The notes under the pieces: generated by a model | What the model saw: only the letters and a program-made list of their open reading frames with translations | Database searches by the model: none | What the model was told of the DNA's origin: nothing | Shown: in pieces, positions 8,001 to 15,978 of the stretch | How positions within the stretch are numbered: the stretch's first letter is position 1 | Layout of the letters: each line of letters starts with the position of its first letter | Assembly: GCF_041080655.1 (NCBI RefSeq) | Contig: NZ_CP163525.1 | Coordinates: 1,178,001-1,242,000 of the forward strand | Reading direction: 5' to 3' | From: Streptomyces sp. CG4 | Lineage (GTDB): Bacteria > Actinomycetota > Actinomycetes > Streptomycetales > Streptomycetaceae | Length of the DNA stretch: 64,000 nucleotides | Position numbers and translations under genes: made by a program

Positions 8001-9425
8001 CTACTTCACCGCGTCGCCACCATGCTCCTGAGCTGCGGTGGCCCTCCCGTACGTACGACGGCCCCGCCGGTGAGCGATCTCGCCGAGGACCACGTCGACA
8101 GTGAGGAACGCGGCCAGCGGAATGCCGAGCAGCGGTACGAAATAGCCGAGTACGGCGATGGCCGCGAGCGCCGGTACGAGGAGGTACGGCGGCACCTCGG
8201 CCCAGGCTCCGCGTGGGACGGGCCGGCCGAAGGCGGAGCCGCGTCCGCGCTGCCACCACATGCGGTAGCCCCACATGATCAGCAGGATCAGCGCGAGGGC
8301 CAGCAGGGCGAGGGCGATCTGGTTGACGAGCCCGAAGAGGACGCCGCTGTGCAGGTCGATGCCCCAGCGGGTGAGCTTGGCGAGGACCGGGAAGTCGGCG
8401 AAGCGCAGTTCGTCGGTGACCTTGCCGGTGGCGGGGTCGACGGCGACGGAGTCCTGTTTCTCGGGCCAGGTGCGCTGGATCTGCCGTACCACGTAGGCGC
8501 TGTGCTCGTCGGCGGGCGGCACGATCTCGACAGGGTCGCTCAGGCCCTTGGCGCGGGCCGCGGCGAGCACCCGGTCCAGGCCCACGCCGTGCTCGGCGCC
8601 GCCGCCGGAGCCGGCCGCCGTACCGTGGCCCTCGTGTGCGCCGCCGGCCACGGACGCCGAGACGGACGGGGTGGCCTGGCCCAGGGAGGTGCGCAGTGCG
8701 TCGATGTTCGCGCCCGCGTACGTCGACCAGGTAAGGCCGGTCGCGGACAGGAAGAGGAAGCCGGCGGCGGTCCACACCCCGACGGCGCCGTGCAGGCCGA
8801 GGGTGCGGCGCCGTCCGCGGGTCCCGCGGACCCTGCGCAGGGCGCGGCGGCGGGAGAACCAGAGCACCAGCCCGCCGACGGTGATCACCCACAGCCAGCT
8901 GGCGGCGAGTTCGCTGTAGAGGCGGCCGGTGTCGCCGAGGTGCAGATCGCGGTGGAGTCCGTCGATCCAGGTGCGCAGGGGCAGCGCACCGGTCGAGCCG
9001 TACTGTTCGAGCGCGCCGCGCACCCGGCCGGTGTAGGGGTCGACGAATACGGCGAGGGTGCGTTCGGGGTCGACGCCTTTGACGCCGGAGAGCAGCACGC
9101 GGGTGGTGGCGCCGGCCTCGGGTGCGGGGCGTACGGCCGCGACGGTGCCCTCGGGATGGGCCTTGCGGGCGGCCGCGACCTGGGTGGACAGGGGCAGTTC
9201 GGTCCGCTCGACGGGGACGGTCAGCTCATGGCCGTAGAGGAGTTTCTCGGCCTGGAACGAGCCCGCGTACAGCAGTCCGGTGACGGCGGCGACCAGCAGG
9301 AAGGGGGCGACGAACACGCCGGCGTAGAAGTGCAGGCGCAGGACGAGCGGGCGCAGGGGTGCCCAGCGGCCGCGGGCCGCGGGTGGGGACGCCTCGGCCG
9401 GGGCGGTGGAGGGAGCGGTGGTCAT
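8001..9425 (-). CDS. PepSY-associated transmembrane protein
   Basis: This 474-residue protein has an N-terminal membrane helix with the PepSY_TM hallmark LRLHFYAGVFVAPFLL and large extracytoplasmic PepSY-type segments (for example DPYTGRVRG and DPATGKVTDELRF). There are three further membrane segments, one near LHGAVGVWTAAGFLFL and two near the C terminus. A His/Gly linker (GGAHEGHGTAAGSGGGAEHG) may bind metal. Such proteins occur with iron-siderophore reductases or peptidase control. ATG at 9425 is preferred to the ORF start at 9524 because it gives a short basic N terminus and GGAG lies 11 bases upstream. It is the first gene of an operon with the second BlaI protein. Confidence 0.85.
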   Translation of the reverse strand: MTTAPSTAPAEASPPAARGRWAPLRPLVLRLHFYAGVFVAPFLLVAAVTGLLYAGSFQAEKLLYGHELTVPVERTELPLSTQVAAARKAHPEGTVAAVRPAPEAGATTRVLLSGVKGVDPERTLAVFVDPYTGRVRGALEQYGSTGALPLRTWIDGLHRDLHLGDTGRLYSELAASWLWVITVGGLVLWFSRRRALRRVRGTRGRRRTLGLHGAVGVWTAAGFLFLSATGLTWSTYAGANIDALRTSLGQATPSVSASVAGGAHEGHGTAAGSGGGAEHGVGLDRVLAAARAKGLSDPVEIVPPADEHSAYVVRQIQRTWPEKQDSVAVDPATGKVTDELRFADFPVLAKLTRWGIDLHSGVLFGLVNQIALALLALALILLIMWGYRMWWQRGRGSAFGRPVPRGAWAEVPPYLLVPALAAIAVLGYFVPLLGIPLAAFLTVDVVLGEIAHRRGRRTYGRATAAQEHGGDAVK

Positions 9426-9558
9426 GGAGAGGCTGCTCCGGGGGCTCGGTGCGGAAGAGCTGGCGGTCCAGTGGTCGGACCGCGAAGGGGCTGAGTTCCC
9501 CGGGGTGTTGGTGAGCTGTGCCACAGGGGCGGAGGGGGTGGCATGGCATCCTGACGCG

Positions 9559-10203
9559 ATGGCACCTCCCCGTGATCACGCACCGCTCGCCGAGCGGGTC
9601 GAGGAACTCCTCGCCGCCGGCGGCCCCCTGCCCATCGTCGCCGCCGGGCAGCCGGTACTGCGGCGCGCCACCGAGCCGTACGAGGGCCAGCTCGGTCCCG
9701 CCCTGCTCGCCCGCTTCGTCGACGCCCTGCGCGAGACCATGCACGCCGCGCCCGGCGTCGGCCTCGCCGCACCGCAGGTCGGCGTACCCCTGCGGATCGC
9801 GGTCATCGAGGACCCGGCGCCGGTGCCCGAGGAGGTCGCGGTGGTCCGGGGCCGGGTCCCGCAGCCGTTCCGTGTCCTGGTCAACCCGGTGTACGAGCCG
9901 GTGGGCACCGCCCGTGCCGCGTTCTTCGAGGGCTGCCTGAGCGTGCCGGGCTGGCAGGCCGTGGTCGCCCGGCACGCCGAGGTGCGGCTGCGCGGCGCGG
10001 ACGAGCACGGCCGCGTACTGGACGAGCTGTTCACCGGGTGGCCCGCCCGGATCGTCCAGCACGAGACGGACCACCTGGACGGCACGCTCTATCTGGACCG
10101 CGCCGAACCGCGCTCCCTGTCCACGAACGAGGCGGTCACCGCGCTCTGGAACCAGCCGACCCCGCAGGCGGCGGCCGACGCCCTCGGCTTCGAATTGCCG
10201 TAA
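9559..10203 (+). CDS. def: Peptide deformylase
   Basis: This 214-residue metalloenzyme removes the N-formyl group from nascent proteins. The three signature motifs are present: GVGLAAPQ, EGCLS with the metal-binding cysteine, and QHETDHLDG with the two histidines and catalytic glutamate. ATG at 9559 is chosen because the conserved N terminus begins about there. CATCCT six bases before it could be the -10 of a leaderless transcript. The longer frame upstream overlaps the divergent PepSY gene. Streptomycetes usually have several def paralogues, so this is one copy. It converges on the flavoprotein reductase gene with 17 bases between stops. Confidence 0.92.
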   Translation: MAPPRDHAPLAERVEELLAAGGPLPIVAAGQPVLRRATEPYEGQLGPALLARFVDALRETMHAAPGVGLAAPQVGVPLRIAVIEDPAPVPEEVAVVRGRVPQPFRVLVNPVYEPVGTARAAFFEGCLSVPGWQAVVARHAEVRLRGADEHGRVLDELFTGWPARIVQHETDHLDGTLYLDRAEPRSLSTNEAVTALWNQPTPQAAADALGFELP

Positions 10204-10220
10204 CTTCCTTTCATCAACGG

Positions 10221-11651
10221 TCAGTTGTCGCGGTAGGCCTCCAGCAGCCGCAGCCACACCTCGCTCAGCGTCGGATACGACGGGACCGCGTGCCACAGCC
10301 GGCTGACCGGGACCCGGCCGGCGACGGCGACGGTGGCGGAGTGGATGAGTTCGCCGACGCCGGGGCCGACGAAGGTGACGCCGCGCAGGATCTCGTCCTC
10401 CAGGTCGACCACCATGCGGGCGCGGCCCTGGTAGCCGTCTGCGTACAGACCGGCGCCCGCGACGGAGGAGAACGCGACGTCGACGGCGCGGACCCGGTGG
10501 CCGGCCTGTTCGGCCTCGGCGAGGGAGAGGCCGACGGCGGCGGCCTCGGGGTCGGTGAAGACGACCTGGGGTACGGCATGGTGGTCGGCGGTGGCCACGT
10601 GCGCGCCCCAGGACTCGTCCAGCACGGGGTCGCCGGCCGCGCGGGCGGCGATGGCGGCGCCCGCGACCCGGGCCTGGTACTTGCCCTGGTGGGTGAGGAG
10701 GGCGCGGTGGTTGACGTCGCCGACCGCGTACAGCCAGTCGGTGCCGGTGACGCGCAGGGTGTCGTCGACGTCCAGCCAGGAGCCGGGTGCCAGGCCGACG
10801 GTGTCGAGGCCGATGTCGTCGGTGTGCGGGACACGGCCGGTGGCGAAGAGGATCTCGTCGGCCTCCAGCCGGTCGCCTGCCGTGGTGGTCACCACGACGG
10901 TGCCGTTCTCGCGGGTGACGGACTCCACGGAGGTGCCGGTGCGGACGTCGGCGCCCGCCTCGGTGAGCGCCTCGGCGACCAGTTCCCCGGCGAACGGCTC
11001 CATCCGGTTCAGCAGGCCCTTGCCGCGGACCAGGAGGGTGACCCGGGAGCCCAGGGCCTGCCAGGCGGTGGCCATCTCGGTGGCGACGACACCACCGCCG
11101 ACGACGATCAGCCGGCCCGGGGCGGCCTTGCCGCTGGTGGCCTCGCGGCTGGTCCAGGGCCTCACCTCGGCGAGGCCGGGCAGATCGGGCAGCTGGGCGC
11201 GGGTGCCGGTGGCGACGGCGACGGCGTGCCGGGCGGTGAGGGCCGTGACCGTGCCGTCGGGGGCGGTCACGGTGACCGTGCCGGGGCCGGCGAGCCGCCC
11301 GTGGCCGCGGTACAGGTCGGCGCCGATGCCGTGCAACCAGGCGACCTGGCCGTCGTCCTTCCAGTGCGAGGTGTACTCGTCCCGGCGGGCGAGGACTGCG
11401 GGGGTGTCGAGCGGGCCCTGGACGGCCTGGGCGAGGCCGGGCAGCCGGCGGGCGTCCGCCTGGGCGATCACCGGCCGGAGCAGGGCCTTGCTGGGCATGC
11501 ACGCCCAGTAGGAGCACTCGCCGCCGACCAGTTCGCTCTCCACGATCGCGGTGCGGAGACCGGCCGCGCGGGTGCGGTCGGCGACGTTCTCCCCCACGGG
11601 TCCGGCCCCGAGCACCACGACGTCGTACGCGATGGATTCCGTTTCCGTCAT
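10221..11651 (-). CDS. FAD-dependent pyridine nucleotide-disulfide oxidoreductase
   Basis: This 476-residue class I flavoprotein disulfide reductase has the FAD motif GAGPVGENVA, a redox-active CxxxxC (GGECSYWACMPSKALL), the NAD(P) motif GGGVVATEMA, the second FAD motif YAVGDVNH, and a C-terminal interface HAVPSYPTLSE providing the catalytic histidine. The disulfide is CSYWAC rather than the CxxxxC forms of lipoamide dehydrogenase or mycothione reductase, so its substrate is open. The start at 11651 is the first Met before the FAD motif and lies in an intergenic region shared with the divergent thioredoxin gene. Confidence 0.9.
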   Translation of the reverse strand: MTETESIAYDVVVLGAGPVGENVADRTRAAGLRTAIVESELVGGECSYWACMPSKALLRPVIAQADARRLPGLAQAVQGPLDTPAVLARRDEYTSHWKDDGQVAWLHGIGADLYRGHGRLAGPGTVTVTAPDGTVTALTARHAVAVATGTRAQLPDLPGLAEVRPWTSREATSGKAAPGRLIVVGGGVVATEMATAWQALGSRVTLLVRGKGLLNRMEPFAGELVAEALTEAGADVRTGTSVESVTRENGTVVVTTTAGDRLEADEILFATGRVPHTDDIGLDTVGLAPGSWLDVDDTLRVTGTDWLYAVGDVNHRALLTHQGKYQARVAGAAIAARAAGDPVLDESWGAHVATADHHAVPQVVFTDPEAAAVGLSLAEAEQAGHRVRAVDVAFSSVAGAGLYADGYQGRARMVVDLEDEILRGVTFVGPGVGELIHSATVAVAGRVPVSRLWHAVPSYPTLSEVWLRLLEAYRDN

Positions 11652-11723
11652 GGGGTCAGTCTGGTGGGTGGTGTGCGCGACGGCCACATGGGTACGCGCG
11701 CCGAACGACAGACGTGCACGAGT

Positions 11724-11749
11724 GGAATAGGCGGTCCGAAGGCCGTGTT
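11724..11749 (+). promoter_or_regulatory. SigR-type promoter of the thioredoxin gene
   Basis: GGAAT (11724-11728), an 18-base spacer and GTT (11747-11749) match the SigR consensus, 43 bases before the thioredoxin start. Thioredoxin genes are classic SigR targets in Streptomyces. Confidence 0.75.
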
Positions 11750-11792
11750 TCCGCCCTCGGCACACCCCACACCAGGAAGAGGGACCCACGCC

Positions 11793-12176
11793 ATGAGCAG
11801 CACCATGGAGCTGACCAAGGACAACTTCGACGAGACGGTCAGCGAGAACGAGTTCGTTCTCATCGATTTCTGGGCTTCCTGGTGCGGGCCGTGCCGGCAG
11901 TTCGCACCGGTGTACGAGAAGGCCGCCGCGGACAACCCCGACCTGGTCTTCGGCAAGGTGGACACCGAGGCCCAGCCGGAGCTGGCCGCGGCCTTCGGCA
12001 TCCAGTCGATCCCGACGCTGATGATCGTCCGCGACAAGGTCGCCGTCTTCGCCCAGCCGGGCGCCCTGCCCGAGGCCGCGCTGGCCGACGTCATCGGGCA
12101 GGCCCGGAAGCTGGACATGGACGAGGTCCGCAGGAGCATCGCGGCCCAGGAGGCCCAGGAGGGCAGCGCCCAGTAA
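11793..12176 (+). CDS. trxA: Thioredoxin
   Basis: This 127-residue thioredoxin has the active site WCGPC in FWASWCGPCRQF and the cis-proline loop SIPTLMI. It reduces protein disulfides with electrons from thioredoxin reductase. The C terminus is about 15-20 residues longer than the minimal fold and ends in a charged helix. ATG at 11793 follows GGAAGAGGG. The SigR-type promoter upstream fits induction by thiol oxidation. A divergent flavoprotein disulfide reductase lies across the intergenic region. Confidence 0.95.
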   Translation: MSSTMELTKDNFDETVSENEFVLIDFWASWCGPCRQFAPVYEKAAADNPDLVFGKVDTEAQPELAAAFGIQSIPTLMIVRDKVAVFAQPGALPEAALADVIGQARKLDMDEVRRSIAAQEAQEGSAQ

Positions 12177-12221
12177 GCCGTGCGGCGGGTCCGGGGGCGC
12201 GCCGTCACGCAGGTGCGGCCG

Positions 12222-13223
12222 TCAGCTGGACTCGCGGTGCACCACGGACGCGCCCAGCACCTTGTGCAGCTCCGGTTCGCCGCCCGGGTCGCGGACCGCT
12301 CGGTCGACCAGTTCGGCCAGGTCGCGGCCCGAGGGCAGCTCGATGTGCACCGTGCTGAGGCGGGGCCGCAGCAGTCGGCCGAGCATGAGGTCGTCGGCGC
12401 CGATCACGGCGACGTCCTCGGGGACGCGCACCCCTTCGTCCTGCAGGGCGCGCATCAGCAGCATCGCGTATTCGTCGTTGTAGGCGAACACCGCGTCCAG
12501 CCCCGACTCCCACCAGTGCGCGGCGAGTTGGGCGGCGGATTCCTCGGTGTACGCGAGCGGCAGCTCGGTCACGGCGGCGTCGGTGCCGTGCAGGGCCTGG
12601 CGCACGCCGGCGAGCCGGGGCCGGGAGTAGGCCTCCAGCCCTGACTCCTCGGGCACCACGACACCGATCCGGCGCCGACCCCGGGCGTACAGATGGGCGC
12701 CCGCGCACTGGCCGACGGCGTCGTGGTCCATGAGCAGGGCGTGGGCGCCCTCGACGCGTTCGGGGCCGAGGGTGACCACGGCCCGGGCGCCGGAGCGCTT
12801 GAGGACGCCGACGCCCTGCGGCCCGAGCTCCGCGCCGGGCACCAGGACGGCGACCGGCCGCAGCTCCGCCCAGGCGCGGGCGGCTTCGTCGCCCTGGAGG
12901 CCTACGGTGCCGTACTGCACGACGGTGTAGTCGAGGCGGCCGAGCGCCCACTGGAGCTCGTTGATGAAACCGCTGTAGAGGGAGCCCACCGGGATCGCCG
13001 GGGCGGGCATGAGGACCATGCGACTGTGTCCGGCGCGCAGGCTGCGGGCGGCGGCGTGCGGGACGTACCCCAGTTCCCGCGCGGCCTCGTGCACGCGTCG
13101 GCGCGTCGGTTCGCTGATCCGTACGGCGCTGGTGTTGTTGAGGACGTAGGACACGGTCGCGCGCGAGACGCCGGCCAGGCGGGCCACATCGGCACTCGTG
13201 GGCGTGTTCGGTATCTGCACCAT
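12222..13223 (-). CDS. LacI-family transcriptional regulator
   Basis: This 333-residue protein has a LacI helix-turn-helix (SADVARLAGVSRATVSYVLN), the hinge region near AARELGYVPHAAARSLRAG, and a periplasmic-binding-like effector domain. Most LacI proteins control sugar or nucleoside use, but no transporter or catabolic gene is adjacent, so the target is unclear. ATG at 13223 gives the usual short N terminus; ATG at 13235 is equally in frame. It converges on the thioredoxin gene. Confidence 0.87.
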   Translation of the reverse strand: MVQIPNTPTSADVARLAGVSRATVSYVLNNTSAVRISEPTRRRVHEAARELGYVPHAAARSLRAGHSRMVLMPAPAIPVGSLYSGFINELQWALGRLDYTVVQYGTVGLQGDEAARAWAELRPVAVLVPGAELGPQGVGVLKRSGARAVVTLGPERVEGAHALLMDHDAVGQCAGAHLYARGRRRIGVVVPEESGLEAYSRPRLAGVRQALHGTDAAVTELPLAYTEESAAQLAAHWWESGLDAVFAYNDEYAMLLMRALQDEGVRVPEDVAVIGADDLMLGRLLRPRLSTVHIELPSGRDLAELVDRAVRDPGGEPELHKVLGASVVHRESS

Positions 13224-13374
13224 GACAGACCGCATCTTGGCAGAGGTGCGGGGACCGGGCGGCGCCGGGGCAATGTGGTTCACCGTTCGACGAAATCCGG
13301 GGCACCGGCGTCTCCGGCTTCCAGTGCACCGGCATGCGCGACAGCTCAGTGGGATCGCGGCGGCCGGCCGGCGA

Positions 13375-14055
13375 TCACCGGGACGGCTCAGCCGGTCGGG
13401 GCGGCTCGGTTCCGGTCACCCGGGCGACCAGGTCGATCCAGCCCGCCTCCAGCCGCTCCATGGGCATCCCGCACTGCCTGGTCTGGTGGTGGATCACCGC
13501 CGGGTCGAGGGAGGCGAGCAGGGTCTGGGAGAGCAGTTCGCAGTCGGCGTCCGGCACGATCTGCCGCAGCAGCATCGACACGTGCGTCCGCAGCGCGGTG
13601 ACCGCCGGGTGGGAGAGCCTGCGGGTGGGCTCCGTCTGGGCGGCCAGCAGGAGGTCGAGCTGCTCGGCGTAGCGGTACAGCACGGCCACGCCGAACGCCC
13701 GCAGCCGGTCCAGGGGCGGCGCACCGGGCCCCAGCGGCGGCGGCCCGCCCATGAAGTCGGCCTGCAGCGTGCGGTCCGAGTGGTCGAGCAGGGCCATCAG
13801 CAGTCCGGTACGGTCGCCGAAGCGGCGGAAGACCGTCCCCTTGCCGACCTTGGCCGCCGCCGCGACCGCCTCCATGGTGACTCCGGCCACCCCGTGTTCC
13901 GCGATCAGCCGTGCGGCGGCCTCCAGCAGCCGGGCCCGGTTGCGCGCCGCGTCGGCACGCAGGCACGGCTCCTCGGCCGCCACGCCCACTTCGAGCAACT
14001 CGGGCTCGCCGAAGGGCTCTTGGTGCGGCGGGAAGGGCGGCAGGGCGCGGGACAT
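13375..14055 (-). CDS. TetR-family repressor
   Basis: This 226-residue protein has the TetR DNA-binding domain at residues 35-80 (GVTMEAVAAAAKVGKGTVFRRFGDR) after a longer than usual N-terminal arm. The ligand-binding half is helical. It is divergent from the FMN reductase gene, and the shared 118-base intergenic region holds two GGACC/GGTCC dyads that are its probable operators. ATG at 14055 was preferred to the GTG/ATG at 14073 since the latter falls inside the promoter region. Confidence 0.9.
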   Translation of the reverse strand: MSRALPPFPPHQEPFGEPELLEVGVAAEEPCLRADAARNRARLLEAAARLIAEHGVAGVTMEAVAAAAKVGKGTVFRRFGDRTGLLMALLDHSDRTLQADFMGGPPPLGPGAPPLDRLRAFGVAVLYRYAEQLDLLLAAQTEPTRRLSHPAVTALRTHVSMLLRQIVPDADCELLSQTLLASLDPAVIHHQTRQCGMPMERLEAGWIDLVARVTGTEPPRPAEPSR

Positions 14056-14086
14056 GAAGACAGCGTAAAGCATGGGGAACAGAACT

Positions 14087-14098
14087 GGACCGCGGTCC
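14087..14098. promoter_or_regulatory. TetR operator candidate 1
   Basis: GGACCGCGGTCC is a perfect 12-base palindrome in the intergenic region between the divergent TetR and FMN reductase genes. It shares GGACC/GGTCC arms with the second site 35 bases away. Confidence 0.65.
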
Positions 14099-14121
14099 GT
14101 TTAAGGTGCTAGAAAGTTAAA

Positions 14122-14135
14122 CGGACCTCGGTCCG
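14122..14135. promoter_or_regulatory. TetR operator candidate 2
   Basis: CGGACC-TC-GGTCCG is a second dyad with the same half sites as the one at 14087-14098, followed 38 bases later by the FMN reductase start. Confidence 0.6.
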
Positions 14136-14173
14136 GATCGTAACAGCGATGTTTCAGCCCCTTTGGAGTTCCC

Positions 14174-14737
14174 ATGTCTGTTCGCATCCTCGCGCTCGTC
14201 GGCAGCCTCCGCGCCGGTTCGCACAACCGTCAGCTCGCCGAGGCGGCCGTCAAGCTCGCTCCCGAGGGCGCCGAGGTCGTGCTGTACGAGGGCCTGGCCG
14301 ACGTCCCCTTCTACAACGAGGACATCGACGTCGAGGGCAGCGTGCCGGCCGCCGCCACGAAGCTGCGTGAGGCCGCGCAGGCCGCCGACGCCTTCCTGCT
14401 CTTCTCCCCGGAGTACAACGGCACCATCCCGGCCGTCCTGAAGAACGCCATCGACTGGCTGTCCCGTCCGTACGGTGCCGGCGCCTTCGGCGGCAAGCCC
14501 GTCGCCGTGATCGGCACCGCCTTCGGCCAGTACGGCGGCGTGTGGGCGCAGGACGAGACCCGCAAGGCCGTGGGCATCGCCGGTGGCAAGGTGATCGAGG
14601 ACATCAAGCTGTCCATCCCGGGTTCGGTGACCCGCTTCGCCGAGACCCACCCGGTCGACGACGCCGAGGTCGCCGCGCAGCTGACCGAGGTCGTCGCCCG
14701 GCTGCACGGCACCATCGGCGAGGTCGCGGCCGCCTGA
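14174..14737 (+). CDS. NAD(P)H-dependent FMN reductase
   Basis: This 187-residue flavodoxin-like reductase has the FMN phosphate loop GSLRAGSHNRQLA, the hallmark SPEYNGTIPAVLKNAIDWLS, and a glycine-rich GAFGGKPVAVIG strand. Relatives reduce quinones, azo dyes or free flavin. ATG at 14174 follows TTTGGAG. The divergent TetR gene and paired operators suggest induction by a xenobiotic or electrophile. A strong hairpin terminator follows the stop. Confidence 0.92.
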   Translation: MSVRILALVGSLRAGSHNRQLAEAAVKLAPEGAEVVLYEGLADVPFYNEDIDVEGSVPAAATKLREAAQAADAFLLFSPEYNGTIPAVLKNAIDWLSRPYGAGAFGGKPVAVIGTAFGQYGGVWAQDETRKAVGIAGGKVIEDIKLSIPGSVTRFAETHPVDDAEVAAQLTEVVARLHGTIGEVAAA

Positions 14738-14752
14738 GCCGTACGCACCGCG

Positions 14753-14780
14753 CAAGGGGCCGGATCCGTCCGGCCCCTTG
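14753..14780 (+). terminator. Rho-independent-like terminator after the FMN reductase
   Basis: CAAGGGGCCGGA and TCCGGCCCCTTG form a perfect 12-base stem with a four-base loop, 15 bases after the stop codon. Confidence 0.8.
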
Positions 14781-14944
14781 TCGCAGGCGCATGAGGCAGT
14801 CGGGTTCTCGCAGTCCGGTTCACGCAGTCCGGCTCCCCGCAGTCGGGTGACCGAGCCGAGGCCAGTTCCCGCGCTCGGGTGACTCCGTCGAAGAACTCGA
14901 TCCGGAAGTACCGGACGTAGTGGTCCGTCCCCAACAGCCGGGCG

Positions 14945-15922
14945 TCAGCCCGATACCAGTCGCTCGGCCAGCGCGCTGCGTCGGTACAGGACCCGGCGGC
15001 CGTCCCGGGCGCGGGTCACCAGGCCTGTGGCGGCCAGCACGCGCAGGTGCTGGGAGACGGCGCTCGGGGTCACGGCGAGCCGACGGGCGAGTTCCACCGT
15101 GGGCAGGGGTTCCGCGAGCATCCGCAGGAGGGTGGTCCGGGGGGCGCCGAGCAGGGCGGTGAGTGCGGAGGCGTCCGGCGCGGGTTCCGGTTCCCACAGG
15201 GTCGCCGTGCCCCGGCCCGGATAGGCGAGCATGGGCGGTGCCTCGGCGCTGATCGGCGGTGCCGGCTTGTGCGCGAACACCGACGGGACCAGCCGCAGGC
15301 CCCGCCCGGCGCCGTCCACCGCGTGCCGGCCGATCATCTTCTGGACCGTCAGCACCCCGTCCCGCCAGCCGAGGTTCGGATGCAGACCGGGGAAGAGCGA
15401 GCGCGCCCCGCCGCTGGCCAGCTGTCCCGCGCGGTGCGTGATGTCGGCCTCCAGGACGAGCCGGATCCGCGGCCAGTACGGCAGCAGCGCCGTCTGCCAG
15501 TAGCGGTGCAGCAACGCACAGAGGGCGTCGAGGAGTTCAGCGACCGGGCCGTCACCGGGCGCGTCGGCCCGCCGCAGCGCGCCGGGGAGCGGGCGCGGTG
15601 CGTGCGCGGCACGCAGGTCGCGCCGTACGACCTCCGGGGGTGTGGCCCGTACGACGGTCAGCTCCTCGTCGAGCGTGGGGGCGTAGGCGAGGGGCCGGGG
15701 TGTCAGGAAGTCGGGCAGGGCGAGGGCCGGGCCGACCAGGGCCGACAGCAGGGGCAGGTCGGCGGGGGCGAGGGCGGCGAGCACGGTACCGCGCCAGCCG
15801 CGGTGCAGGGGGTGCAGGGCCGGGGCACGCAGGACGCGCAGGCTCTCCATCAGCTCGCCGAGCGGGGAGATGGCGAACCGGGTGTCGGCGAGGTCGTCGA
15901 CCCCGAGCCGGAAGCTGATCAT
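14945..15922 (-). CDS. DUF5937/ArsR-type winged-helix regulator
   Basis: This 325-residue protein begins with a DUF5937-like region (MISFRLGVDDLADTRFAISP) and ends with an ArsR-type winged helix (VELARRLAVTPSAVSQHLRVL then GRRVLYRR). There are no ArsR metal-site cysteines in the HTH. It is divergent from an MFS pump with 56 bases between starts, the standard layout for a repressor of an efflux gene. ATG at 15922 is chosen since the family starts with this motif. Confidence 0.88.
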   Translation of the reverse strand: MISFRLGVDDLADTRFAISPLGELMESLRVLRAPALHPLHRGWRGTVLAALAPADLPLLSALVGPALALPDFLTPRPLAYAPTLDEELTVVRATPPEVVRRDLRAAHAPRPLPGALRRADAPGDGPVAELLDALCALLHRYWQTALLPYWPRIRLVLEADITHRAGQLASGGARSLFPGLHPNLGWRDGVLTVQKMIGRHAVDGAGRGLRLVPSVFAHKPAPPISAEAPPMLAYPGRGTATLWEPEPAPDASALTALLGAPRTTLLRMLAEPLPTVELARRLAVTPSAVSQHLRVLAATGLVTRARDGRRVLYRRSALAERLVSG

Positions 15923-15978
15923 TGAGCCCCCGTCTACATCCTTCGCCAACTGTTCGCGCAGGGCGTGGACTTCGGCAC

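Noticed and set aside
14781..14944. A TTG-start minus-strand reading (DHYVRYFRIEFFDGV) after the FMN reductase terminator
   Set aside because: It looks partly coding but has no good start and runs antisense into the FMN reductase gene. It may be a relic but cannot be supported.
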